A stretch of 64,000 bases of DNA, from NCBI GenBank assembly GCA_944323625.1, contig CALUTD010000001.1, positions 1-64,000 of the forward strand. The letters are read 5' to 3'. The position numbers were made by a program, and so were the translations under genes. This document shows positions 24,768 to 32,718 of this stretch, piece by piece (within the stretch, counting starts at the first letter, position 1; each line of letters begins with the position of its first letter). The stretch comes from Candidatus Gastranaerophilales bacterium. GTDB taxonomy: Bacteria > Cyanobacteriota > Vampirovibrionia > Gastranaerophilales > Gastranaerophilaceae. The notes beneath the pieces are model-generated. The model worked only from the letters and a program-made list of their open reading frames with translations, was not told where the DNA came from and ran no database searches.

Positions 24768-27209
24768 TTATTCTATTTTCTTAAACATATAAGTTGAATA
24801 ACCGGCAAGTTTTACAGGTGTATTATTAACTCCGTCACTTTCTATTATGTTTGTATTTTTATAATGTCCGCTGCCGTTATATTTTGTATCGTCAGTATTT
24901 AGTATTTCCACCCACTTACCTTTTGGAAATTTTATGTAATAATCGGCAGCATAACTGCTGGGGTAGTTAGAGTCGTTAAAATTAGTTATACAGTATATTT
25001 CATTATTTGTTGCGGCATCCGCGCAATGTGTTGCGAATACTTGAGAAGGATAATGTTTTACGCTACTTTCAGGAATCAATCTTCCTTTTGTCAATGCAGG
25101 ATTTTCTGCATTTATCCTATTTAAATCTTTTAAAATATTATTAAATTTGTTCATGATAAATATTCCTTCTTTTGAATAAGGAATATTACCAAGTGTAGAA
25201 ATTTCCTGCCCTTTTTTTCCGGTATCATAACCTTTTTCAATATTAATATTTTCACCGCTCGGGTTATATTGAAACTCTCTAAAGAATCTGAACGGAGTTA
25301 AATCAGCTTTTTCATCTCCTTGAAATACCATAGTCGGTCCGGGGATTGAATATGTTCTTGCAATTGCCATTTCACATTTATTCAAGCTTTTCTTAAACAT
25401 TTCTTTTATTAATTGATAATTTATGCCCGATGAATGTTTAATCCCTAGTGGAGTTAATATTTCATTTTTAAAAGATTTATCAATATTATGAGCAAATTGT
25501 CTTGAATTTATATTTGTAGTATTATACTTATCCAATTTCCCGGTTAAAAGCATTATTGCAAGAGTCTCCGAAGCAAAGTCTGCTTTTTGTTGTTTTACTG
25601 TTGACATTGCTTCATCTAAGGATTTATTCTGTATTTCACTTAATTTTTTTGCTCTTTCAATATCATTATTATTCAGAACAATATTTTCTTCCAAATGTAG
25701 CATTGGTTTCATTAATTTTGCCGCAAGCCTTGTTCCTTCATGATTTCCAATTTCATCATGACTCATTACATATTTGACCCTGTCTTGAGCGCAGTAACAT
25801 ATTTTTTCGAATTTATCAAGGTCAATACTTCCGTATATACCGTCATTTAAAGCATGAAAATAATTAAAATCCCATTCACTATCATACCCTAATCGTCCGA
25901 TTGAAGTATTACTTTCTGAAATTTTGTCGATGGCTTCGCAATGAACTTTTTCACTTTCACCTTCTCCTGTTTCAAAAGATTTTAAAGGAGTCATAACACG
26001 TTTATCATGTACTTCATCTTCATTATGCCAATAGTTTCCGTTATCATCAGTACTGACTTTTTCCCTTGCATCTTCTGCAATTAAAAATGCATCGGGTTTA
26101 TGATAATTGATTTCTGCAGCAATCTGTTTCATTGTATAATCAGATTCCATAAATTTAGTCATATCAAGTCTTAAACCATCACAATGATAGTTATCCAACC
26201 AATTTAATGCTGCATTTACAATGTAATCTCTAACATATTTTGAATTTTGTCCTTCATAATTAAATGCACCTCCAAATTGGTTTGGTCCTTTAATATAAGG
26301 TCCTGTTTCAATAAGAGATGCTCCATCAGGCCCCAAGTGATTTGGAACCATATCCATAATAACGTTTAATCCTATATTATGTGCATAATCAACCAAAGAT
26401 TTTAATCCGTCAGGGCCGCCTAAATGCTCTGCAGGTGCAAATTTATCAACTCCGTCATAACCCCATTGCGGCGAATTTGTATTTTCAACAGGCATTATTT
26501 CTATAGCATTGAAGCCTTGATTTTTTATACTTTTCAACTTCTTTTTTGCTGTATTAAACGTACCTTCTTTTGTGAATGTAGGTATATTAAGCTCATATAT
26601 TACCGCTTCATTTAAAGATTTAAGACCGTTTTTAGCATTTGCTCTTCTTGAAATTCTTTCTTTACTTGACTTAAACCAGTTTTCATCCTTCCATTTATAT
26701 TTAGATTGGTCATATATAACCGATTCTCCTAAAAGTTTTTGCTGTCTGAATGAATATGGGTCTTTTACTGAATCAACAGCTCCATTACCTTTATAAATAG
26801 TAAAATAATATTTATCTCCCGGTTTTACTTCTCCTGCGGGAATTTTTCCGGGAGTTTCAAAGACTCCGTTACCTTTATTCCATAACTCATAAACTTTTTT
26901 ATGATTGGGGTTATTTGGTTTTTCAACTGTTACAGTAACGCCTTTAGTATCAGGGTATGTAAAAAGCTTAAAAGAGATTTCTTTTGTTTTTGGGTCTATA
27001 ACCGCACCCCAGCTTTTATGTTCTTTTTCGCTTCTGCCAAAGGAAATCGGCTTATAACATATATTTGATAATTCTGTTATTTGATTTAAATTTTTATTAT
27101 TTTGGTTGCTTTTTGGTGTAGTTGTATTTTTTATACACACATTACTTTTTGTTAAATCAACTTTATTGATTTTCAATTCCCTGACCCCAATACACATAAT
27201 AGCTTTCAC
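24768..27209 (-). CDS. GH13 alpha-glucan enzyme (branching-enzyme / TreZ-like)
   Basis: 813 residues. An N-terminal extension (1-60) leads to an early-set (CBM48-like) domain with SWGAVIDPKTKEISFKLFTY. The GH13 barrel has region I DMVPNHLG, region II DGLRLDMT (nucleophile Asp near 349), region III FLIAEDARE (acid Glu near 378) and region IV YVMSHDEIGNHEG. PTMVFQGDEKADLTPFRFF resembles the matching segment of malto-oligosyltrehalose trehalohydrolases and some branching enzymes. Thus it cuts or transfers alpha-1,4-glucan; which of the two is open. The start is uncertain: the frame opens with GTG at 27209, but a TTG at 27176 after AGGGA would give MKINKVDL, similar to the MKINAVNN start of the giant protein. 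Confidence 0.85.
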   Translation of the reverse strand: MKAIMCIGVRELKINKVDLTKSNVCIKNTTTPKSNQNNKNLNQITELSNICYKPISFGRSEKEHKSWGAVIDPKTKEISFKLFTYPDTKGVTVTVEKPNNPNHKKVYELWNKGNGVFETPGKIPAGEVKPGDKYYFTIYKGNGAVDSVKDPYSFRQQKLLGESVIYDQSKYKWKDENWFKSSKERISRRANAKNGLKSLNEAVIYELNIPTFTKEGTFNTAKKKLKSIKNQGFNAIEIMPVENTNSPQWGYDGVDKFAPAEHLGGPDGLKSLVDYAHNIGLNVIMDMVPNHLGPDGASLIETGPYIKGPNQFGGAFNYEGQNSKYVRDYIVNAALNWLDNYHCDGLRLDMTKFMESDYTMKQIAAEINYHKPDAFLIAEDAREKVSTDDNGNYWHNEDEVHDKRVMTPLKSFETGEGESEKVHCEAIDKISESNTSIGRLGYDSEWDFNYFHALNDGIYGSIDLDKFEKICYCAQDRVKYVMSHDEIGNHEGTRLAAKLMKPMLHLEENIVLNNNDIERAKKLSEIQNKSLDEAMSTVKQQKADFASETLAIMLLTGKLDKYNTTNINSRQFAHNIDKSFKNEILTPLGIKHSSGINYQLIKEMFKKSLNKCEMAIARTYSIPGPTMVFQGDEKADLTPFRFFREFQYNPSGENINIEKGYDTGKKGQEISTLGNIPYSKEGIFIMNKFNNILKDLNRINAENPALTKGRLIPESSVKHYPSQVFATHCADAATNNEIYCITNFNDSNYPSSYAADYYIKFPKGKWVEILNTDDTKYNGSGHYKNTNIIESDGVNNTPVKLAGYSTYMFKKIE

Positions 27210-27286
27210 AATTATAAAACCTATAAAGGTCTTTTTGTGTTATTTTTAAGCTTTTTATTGCAAAAAATTTACAATCAAAAATTAGG

Positions 27287-27420
27287 AACCCGCCGCTGCG
27301 CTAAAAATAAGTTGGGTAATGTCAAAAATAAGTTAATCTAGATAGAAACCCGCCGCTGCGCTAAAAATAAGTTGGATAATGTCGAAAATAAGTTAAATCA
27401 GTTAGAAACCCGCCGCTGCG
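27287..27420 (+). repeat. 60-bp tandem repeat, three starts
   Basis: AACCCGCCGCTGCG starts at 27287, 27347 and 27407, a period of exactly 60. The intervening sequence (CTAAAAATAAGTTGG, then AATGTC, then AAAATAAGTTAA) is nearly identical between units. The last copy closes as CCCGC-CGCT-GCGGG followed by a T-rich stretch. Part of each unit matches the inverted element at 160-186. Confidence 0.75.
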
Positions 27421-27454
27421 GGTGTATTTTTTAAATATCAAACTTATATTTTTG

Positions 27455-27486
27455 TTTACATTTGATAAAATCAGGGAATATATGAT
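27455..27486 (+). promoter_or_regulatory. Candidate promoter of the second prepilin gene
   Basis: TTTACA (27455-27460) is followed by TATATGAT, giving a spacer of 18 to TATATG or 20 to TATGAT. It lies about 28 bases before the ATG at 27514, which has AGGAGA upstream. Confidence 0.35.
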
Positions 27487-27537
27487 AATATAAATCAAAA
27501 AGGAGATAAGATTATGAAAAATTCATTAAGCTACTAC

Positions 27538-27547
27538 GGGGGGGGGG
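27538..27547 (+). repeat. G10 homopolymer in second prepilin leader
   Basis: Ten G lie 24 bases after the ATG at 27514, exactly as in the first prepilin gene. As written, the ATG frame ends at a TAA after 15 codons; with eleven G it reads MKNSLSYYGGGGK and enters the prepilin frame. Confidence 0.75.
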
Positions 27548-27581
27548 TAAAACAGAATTAAATTCTAAAAGTGGTTTTCTG

Positions 27582-28277
27582 TTGAAAAAACATTCTTTTA
27601 CGCTGGCAGAAGTACTTATTACTATTGTAGTTATAGGAATTATTGCAGCTATAACCGTTCCTGTTCTGATGACAAATCATAAAAGAACGGAAACGACAGC
27701 AAGATTAAAAAAATTTTATTCAAATATGAATAATGCTCTTAAACAAATGGAAATTGAAGAAGGTGCTTCTCTTGTTGAACTAATTGAGTCTGATACTATT
27801 GATATTTATAGTTTCTTCCCAAAATATGGAGAAAAATACTTTAATTTTATGGATTCAGATGGGTATACATTGGGTAGTACCAAACGGGTAGAAAAATACT
27901 ATTTAAATGACGGAACAACTTTTAGTCCTATTTACGGTATGGGTGACGGATGCGGTTGGAGAATGGGTATTCTTGTTGATGTCAACGGTGATAAGAAGCC
28001 AAATCAAGTCGGTAAAGACAGATTTACCTTTTACGCAGGTGAATCAAAATATTGCGCTAGTCATACAGGAGGCTCAAAAAGACAAATTAACAGACTGGAT
28101 ACTGCAGGTGTGGGCGAATCAAGAGAATACTTAATAGAACGTTGTAAAGAAGATATGCAGCGTGAGCAAGAAGCTGATACAGGATCTCTTTTAGATAATT
28201 GGGAAACAGGTTATTGTACAGCCATTATTGTAAATGACGGATGGGAAATAAAAGATGATTATCCGGTAAAATTATAA
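27582..28277 (+). CDS. Type IV prepilin-like / pseudopilin protein with G10-tract leader
   Basis: 231 residues from the in-frame TTG at 27582, or about 254 from ATG at 27514 if the G tract has eleven bases. The prepilin motif is KKHS-FTLAEVLITIVVIGIIAA, with Glu at mature position 5 and Ser before the cleavage point. DVNGDKKPNQVGKDRF corresponds to the DIDGAKGPNTIGKD segment of the first prepilin. Four cysteines in the C-terminal part could form disulfides. The strong ribosome site belongs to the out-of-frame ATG, not to the TTG. The stop overlaps the end of the convergent SpoIID gene by six bases. Confidence 0.85.
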   Translation: MKKHSFTLAEVLITIVVIGIIAAITVPVLMTNHKRTETTARLKKFYSNMNNALKQMEIEEGASLVELIESDTIDIYSFFPKYGEKYFNFMDSDGYTLGSTKRVEKYYLNDGTTFSPIYGMGDGCGWRMGILVDVNGDKKPNQVGKDRFTFYAGESKYCASHTGGSKRQINRLDTAGVGESREYLIERCKEDMQREQEADTGSLLDNWETGYCTAIIVNDGWEIKDDYPVKL

Positions 28278-29174
28278 GTTCCAATTATCACTGAGTTTTG
28301 CGAATTTAAAATCCTTATAAAAATGGTTTAGAATTTGATATGCATTATAGCCTTGAGCGGCCATATTATTAGCACCGTGCTGGCTCATGCCTACTCCGTG
28401 TCCGTTCTTTTTGACATTTGAATCAAAAGAAACCACAGACTGTAAAAAAGAATCATCCGAAGACCATACCTTTGTTTTACCGCCCGAACTTGCATGGTAA
28501 TAAGTAGGCAGCACTTTTTTATTTTGAACTAAAACAATACCCTTAGTATCTTCAACGGCTTTTGTTGTTGTCTTTTTCTCGGCACTGGCTCCGCCGTATG
28601 CTTGGTCTGCAGTAGTATCAACCAAGTCAAATCCTTGAGATGCATGTTTCCCCGCCGCCGTTGTTGCTACCGCATAGCTTCTTGCCGCTATTGCCTGTGC
28701 TTTTAAAGCTTCTATATTCCACTTTGAAGGCATTTCAGAAGGCACTACTCCTTTTAAATAATCCTCAAGCTGAATATCATTTATTAATGTTGCAAGATTA
28801 TCGCCTCTGTTTTGTATAATAAATGTACCTCTATACCAGGATTTTTTAGAACACAAAAAACCTGGTGTCTTTGTTTTTATTCTGATTCGGCCGGTATTTA
28901 AGTTTATATTTTTTCTGTCAATATTCACAATTAAAGAATTACCTTTTGACTTAAATTCATAATATTTCATAGGTCTTATTTCATATAACAGTTTGTTATT
29001 ATATTCATCATAAATTTCGGCAGAAACGGAAGATGCAATTTTAATTTCTTTAACATTTGCCTGCAAACCTATTTTAACCGCCTCTGCTTTTAAGCAAAAG
29101 ATAAACATTATAAAAATTATCAGTAAAATTCTTCTTATATACATTTCCCTAAGCCGATAATTCATACCTAACAA
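28272..29174 (-). CDS. SpoIID/LytB-domain cell-wall protein
   Basis: 300 residues, with an N-terminal signal or anchor (RILLIIFIMFIFCLKAEA) after a short basic stretch. The SpoIID domain shows LEDYLKGVVPSEMPSKWNIE with the catalytic Glu, ALKAQAIAARSYA, DTTADQAYGG, TYYHASSGGKT, and GHGVGMSQHGANNMA near the end. In sporulating bacteria SpoIID is a lytic transglycosylase acting on denuded glycan; in non-sporulating, cyanobacteria-related lineages such proteins are thought to remodel the wall. The gene stands alone and is divergent from the flagellar operon. Confidence 0.92.
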   Translation of the reverse strand: MLGMNYRLREMYIRRILLIIFIMFIFCLKAEAVKIGLQANVKEIKIASSVSAEIYDEYNNKLLYEIRPMKYYEFKSKGNSLIVNIDRKNINLNTGRIRIKTKTPGFLCSKKSWYRGTFIIQNRGDNLATLINDIQLEDYLKGVVPSEMPSKWNIEALKAQAIAARSYAVATTAAGKHASQGFDLVDTTADQAYGGASAEKKTTTKAVEDTKGIVLVQNKKVLPTYYHASSGGKTKVWSSDDSFLQSVVSFDSNVKKNGHGVGMSQHGANNMAAQGYNAYQILNHFYKDFKFAKLSDNWNL

Positions 29175-29273
29175 TATATTATCATACTATAAACATCAAG
29201 TCAGAAATTTCATACAAAAAGAGGAAAAATTATTAAATAAAATTATATTTTTCAACTAAAAACATGACAACAA

Positions 29274-29305
29274 TTGACAATCAATATTATATCATTAAGT
29301 ATGAT
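29274..29305 (+). promoter_or_regulatory. Weak candidate promoter of the flagellar operon
   Basis: TTGACA (29274-29279) and TATGAT (29300-29305) with a long 20-base spacer, just before AAAGGGAAAG and the first ATG. No flagellar sigma-28 or sigma-54 consensus is evident. Confidence 0.3.
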
Positions 29306-29322
29306 TAAAAAGGGAAAGTTGT

Positions 29323-30012
29323 ATGTTAAACGGCGGAATAAATTTTTATAAATCAGGAATAGTTGATAATATTCGCGCAATGAGGATGCAAGAAGTTCTC
29401 ATGGGTATAACAAATGAGAATGTTGTAGGCTTTGATAAAATCGGATATCAAAGAAAAATTCCCGTAGTTTCATCATTTGCGGAATTTTTAGGTGAAGATG
29501 CAATATCAACAATCACTGATGATTCAATAGGAAGACTCGGCTTAACCGAAAATCCTTTAGATGTTGCATTGGCAGAAAAAGGATATTTTCAGATACAAAC
29601 AAAAGACGGAATAAAATTGACCCGTGACGGCCGATTTAAGATGAATAAAGACGGAGAAATTCTCTCACTTGACGGAGGCAAAGTTTTGACAAATATGGGT
29701 ACTCCGCTTGTATTGCCATTTGTTCCCGAAAAACTGGAAGATATTACAATTGATTTAAATGGTAATGTAAGAGTACTGGATAACAATACAAGAAAATTCG
29801 AACTGGCAGGTACTTTGAGTGTAGTAACACAAGACGGACTTGCCGTTATAGCTCCGAATGTAAGACAGGGATATAATGAATACTCAAATGTAAGCCTTCA
29901 ATCCGAATTTATGCAGGCAATACCATATCCAAAAACATTTGAAGCAAACAGACAGCTTTATACAATACAAAATTCCAATCTGCAAAGAGCAATACAATCA
30001 TTGAGCAGTTAG
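29323..30012 (+). CDS. flgF: Flagellar rod protein, FlgF/FlgG type
   Basis: 229 residues. The N-terminus (GINFYKSGIVDNIRAMRMQE) and C-terminus (FEANRQLYTIQNSNLQRAI) form the paired helices of axial proteins, and the middle holds the family core: PLDVALAEKGYFQIQTKDG, then LTRDGRFKMNKDGEI. Rod proteins cross the periplasm after type III export, so there is no signal peptide. The canonical N-terminal ANxxT motif is replaced by ENVVGFDK. I assign FlgF from gene order and the loss of typical FlgG end motifs; the exact rod position is uncertain. Confidence 0.75.
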   Translation: MLNGGINFYKSGIVDNIRAMRMQEVLMGITNENVVGFDKIGYQRKIPVVSSFAEFLGEDAISTITDDSIGRLGLTENPLDVALAEKGYFQIQTKDGIKLTRDGRFKMNKDGEILSLDGGKVLTNMGTPLVLPFVPEKLEDITIDLNGNVRVLDNNTRKFELAGTLSVVTQDGLAVIAPNVRQGYNEYSNVSLQSEFMQAIPYPKTFEANRQLYTIQNSNLQRAIQSLSS

Positions 30013-30023
30013 AAAGGCAGTAA

Positions 30024-30737
30024 ATGACAACACTACACGGAATAATAAACAGAGGTATAGTAAACGCGGAACTGCAGTTTGAAAAAATGGGTTACATATC
30101 AACAAACGTTTCAAACTATAACACTAATGGCTATAAAAGCGTAAGATTTGAACAAATGCTCGATGAAAACGGATACTTAACCGGTGTTGAAAGAACGGAT
30201 TTCAGTCCGGGTGCAATCCAAAGAACATCAAGAGAATTTGATGTTGCAATAGACGGAATAGGCTTTATTCCCGTTACCTCTCCAACAGGTGATGTAACAT
30301 ATACAAGAGAAGGCTCGTTCAAACTGGATAAAGACGGTTATTTGATAACAAACGATGGTTGTCTTGTCGGTGACGGAATACAAATACCGATAAGCTATGA
30401 TAACCTTGCAATCAGACCTAACGGAGATGTAGAAGTATACTCAAATGACGGAATGGAAAGAGAAAAATTAGGTAATATTCCGTTAGTAGGATTTAAAAAT
30501 CCCGAAGGTTTGAAAAAAGCAGATAATAATAAATATTATATAACGGCAGAATCCGGAGAGCCAATATTAATAAAAGACCATACAAGATTTCAGCAGGGCA
30601 ATATTGAGGTGACAAATATTGATATACTAAACGAAGTTAATTCAATATTAAGACTAAATGCTTCAATGCTTGCCAGTTTTAAAGTAATGCAGACAATAAA
30701 CGATATGTATTCAAAAACACTACAGTTAAATCAATAA
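30024..30737 (+). CDS. flgG: Flagellar rod protein, FlgG type
   Basis: 237 residues. SNYNTNGYKSVRFEQML near residue 30 is the usual axial-protein entry motif. FDVAIDGIGFIPVTSPTGD and YTREGSFKLDKDGYLIT form the core, and the end GNIEVTNIDILNEVNSIL followed by a helix is closest to FlgG, the distal rod. It begins 11 bases after the previous stop, with GAAAGG as ribosome site. Together with the preceding gene it probably supplies the whole distal rod. Confidence 0.8.
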   Translation: MTTLHGIINRGIVNAELQFEKMGYISTNVSNYNTNGYKSVRFEQMLDENGYLTGVERTDFSPGAIQRTSREFDVAIDGIGFIPVTSPTGDVTYTREGSFKLDKDGYLITNDGCLVGDGIQIPISYDNLAIRPNGDVEVYSNDGMEREKLGNIPLVGFKNPEGLKKADNNKYYITAESGEPILIKDHTRFQQGNIEVTNIDILNEVNSILRLNASMLASFKVMQTINDMYSKTLQLNQ

Positions 30738-30750
30738 AGAAGGTGAATAA

Positions 30751-31095
30751 ATGACAATAAATCCGATAGGAGATACACTTCATGCACTGGATTTGATAGC
30801 GGAAAGACACAAGGCGCTGTCATCTAATGTTGCGAATATGAATACGCCTAATTACAGAAGAAAGGATATATCATTTTCACAATATTTAAGCGGATACAGC
30901 AGTCCTTTGGAAACGAGTTTGGCTCAAAAAATGGGGCCGTCGCCGGTATCGATTGAAACATCTGATGAAAGAATCGATCCTGCGAAAGAATTATCGGAAA
31001 TGCAAAAAAACTCGGTATTATATTCAGTTGCATCAAGAAGAATGACTTCAATAATAACCGAAATGAGAACAGTAATAAATATGGGTAGCAGTTAA
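30751..31095 (+). CDS. flgB: Flagellar proximal rod protein FlgB
   Basis: 114 residues, normal for FlgB. ALDLIAERHKALSSNVANMNTPNYRRKDI carries the N-terminal helix and the ANxxTP(N/G)Y motif of rod proteins; a short polar centre and a C-terminal helix (VASRRMTSIITEMRTVI) complete it. FlgB joins FliE and FlgC at the base of the rod in the periplasm. Its stop codon overlaps the flgC start by one base (TAATG), so translation is coupled. Confidence 0.92.
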   Translation: MTINPIGDTLHALDLIAERHKALSSNVANMNTPNYRRKDISFSQYLSGYSSPLETSLAQKMGPSPVSIETSDERIDPAKELSEMQKNSVLYSVASRRMTSIITEMRTVINMGSS

Positions 31096-31538
31096 TGGGT
31101 ATATTTAGTGCAATGAACATAGGCTGTGACGGCCTTAGAGTACATGGTATGAGATTGGATATCAATTCAAGAAATATAGCCAATCTTGATACACCAAATT
31201 ATGTAAGAAAAATTCCTTTGGTTGTTTCAACTGATAGGAGTTCATTTTTGAGCGTAATGAATCAAATGAAAGAATCGGTATTCGGTTCAGGTACAATGCC
31301 TTATTCAACAGGAAGTGTATCTATGGCTGGAATAGTTGAAGATCCTACGCTGGGAGATAAAATATATAAGCCGGGACATCCTGATGCGGATGAAAACGGA
31401 TATATAAGAGCTTCTAATGTTGATCCTTTGGTTGAAATAACTGATGCAATAATGGCACAAAGAGCTTATGAAGCAAGTTTGGCAATTTTGACAATGAGTA
31501 AATCAATGGCAGACAGAGCCGCATCAATCGGAAGTTAA
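31095..31538 (+). CDS. flgC: Flagellar proximal rod protein FlgC
   Basis: 147 residues. LRVHGMRLDINSRNIANLDTPNYVRKIPLV is the FlgC-type N-terminus. GHPDADENGYIRASNVDPLVE, followed by DAIMAQRAYEASLAI, is the highly conserved FlgC end. It is exported by the type III gate and assembles between FlgB and FlgF. An aligned Cys (IGCDG) near the N-terminus is unusual but probably harmless. Confidence 0.93.
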   Translation: MGIFSAMNIGCDGLRVHGMRLDINSRNIANLDTPNYVRKIPLVVSTDRSSFLSVMNQMKESVFGSGTMPYSTGSVSMAGIVEDPTLGDKIYKPGHPDADENGYIRASNVDPLVEITDAIMAQRAYEASLAILTMSKSMADRAASIGS

Positions 31539-31559
31539 TAAAAACAGGTAAGTAAGGAT

Positions 31560-32282
31560 ATGTTTACAGGGATAATACAAAATTTATTAAATTCTTCAGG
31601 TCATCAAGCGGCTGTTCAAAGGGCACAGCATTTGAGCAATGTTGCTCAAACAAGAACAAAACCGGTTGATTTTAATGAAGGTATGGAATTAAGAACGTTT
31701 GAAGATGTTATGAAATCATCTTTAAATGTACATACCCGTTTTGATGTAAATAAATCCGCAGCAGATTCTTTAGTAAAATTTGGAAGTTTAACCTCCAAAC
31801 AGGTTGAAGCTAAACCGGCAGAAAATATTCCTTCCGAATATAACTTTTTTAACGATGAAACTGAAATTCTGCCATATATAGACCCTATAAGCGGGGATTA
31901 TACAAATAAATCTCAAATTAAAGAATTAATATCAAAAATTTCAAAAAAACACGGAATAGATGAAAAACTTGTTAATGCAGTTGTCAAACAAGAATCAGGA
32001 TACAATCCGAATGCAAAATCATCTGCAGGTGCACAAGGCCTAATGCAATTAATGCCGGCAACGGCAAAAGATTTAGGTGTAATCGATCCTTATAATCCGG
32101 TTCAAAATGTTGAAGGCGGAGTAAAATACTTAAAAAGTATGATGGAAAGATATAACGGGAATATTATACTTGCATTAGCGGCATATAATGCAGGGCCCGG
32201 AAATGTTGATAAATATAACGGTGTTCCGCCGTTTAAAGAAACTCAAAACTATGTAAAAAATATTATGGCAAATTATCTATAG
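31560..32282 (+). CDS. Lytic transglycosylase (SLT fold) within the flagellar operon
   Basis: 240 residues. About 115 residues of low-complexity export-type sequence precede an SLT catalytic domain: [17 protein letters not shown] with catalytic Glu145, then [18 protein letters not shown], and [20 protein letters not shown]. There is no Sec signal, which fits export by the flagellar gate. It probably opens the peptidoglycan for the rod, the job done in other bacteria by the FlgJ muramidase domain, from which this fold differs. It lies between flgC and fliE. Confidence 0.9.
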   Translation: MFTGIIQNLLNSSGHQAAVQRAQHLSNVAQTRTKPVDFNEGMELRTFEDVMKSSLNVHTRFDVNKSAADSLVKFGSLTSKQVEAKPAENIPSEYNFFNDETEILPYIDPISGDYTNKSQIKELISKISKKHGIDEKLVNAVVKQESGYNPNAKSSAGAQGLMQLMPATAKDLGVIDPYNPVQNVEGGVKYLKSMMERYNGNIILALAAYNAGPGNVDKYNGVPPFKETQNYVKNIMANYL

Positions 32283-32298
32283 ACGGAAAGGCGGATAA

Positions 32299-32640
32299 AT
32301 GATAGAAAACAGATTAGTTCCAAACATAAATATTTTTTCTGACTTATCAAAATCAATGCCTATTGATGAGTTTTCTCAAAAGGGATTCGGTGTAAGTTCT
32401 TTAAAAGAATCTCAGGGCAGCGATTTTAAAACTGTATTATCGGGACTTGTAAGCAGCTTAAATAACGAAATAGAAAAACCCGATCAGCTTATGCAGCAAC
32501 AGTTAAGCGGAAATTCGGAAGTTGATATACATGATGTTATGACTGCAATATCTAAAGCGGAATTAGGGGTATCAATGGCTACACAAATAACATCAAAAGT
32601 TGTAACTGCGTACAACACTGTTATGCAAATTTCCGTGTAG
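32299..32640 (+). CDS. fliE: Flagellar hook-basal body adaptor FliE
   Basis: 113 residues. The C-terminal half has the FliE pattern: SEVDIHDVMTAISKAELGVSMATQITSKVVTAYNTVMQISV, matching the family's D-x-H-x-V/T-M-x-A-x-x-KA and end helix. The N-terminal half is variable. FliE links the MS ring to the rod and is the first export substrate. Ribosome site AAAGGCGG. It ends the first transcription subset: 78 bases with a promoter-like element follow. Confidence 0.9.
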   Translation: MIENRLVPNINIFSDLSKSMPIDEFSQKGFGVSSLKESQGSDFKTVLSGLVSSLNNEIEKPDQLMQQQLSGNSEVDIHDVMTAISKAELGVSMATQITSKVVTAYNTVMQISV

Positions 32641-32652
32641 TTTGTAAAGTAC

Positions 32653-32681
32653 TTACCCAATTAGAAAAATAATAGTATAAT
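32653..32681 (+). promoter_or_regulatory. Candidate internal promoter before fliF
   Basis: TTACCC (32653-32658), 17-base spacer, TATAAT (32676-32681), 38 bases before the fliF ATG. It lies in the largest gap inside this operon. Confidence 0.4.
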
Positions 32682-32718
32682 ATCAATTGAGTAATGTTTT
32701 ATTCAGATTAGGGATTTC

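Noticed and set aside
27287-27420. CRISPR-like regular repeats
   Set aside because: The 60-bp period has near-identical sequence throughout, with no unique spacers, only three units and no cas genes.
29274-29305. Sigma-28 or sigma-54 promoter in front of the flagellar operon
   Set aside because: Neither a TAAA-N15-GCCGATAA-like nor a GG-N10-GC element is present; only a weak sigma-70-like pair with a long spacer was seen.
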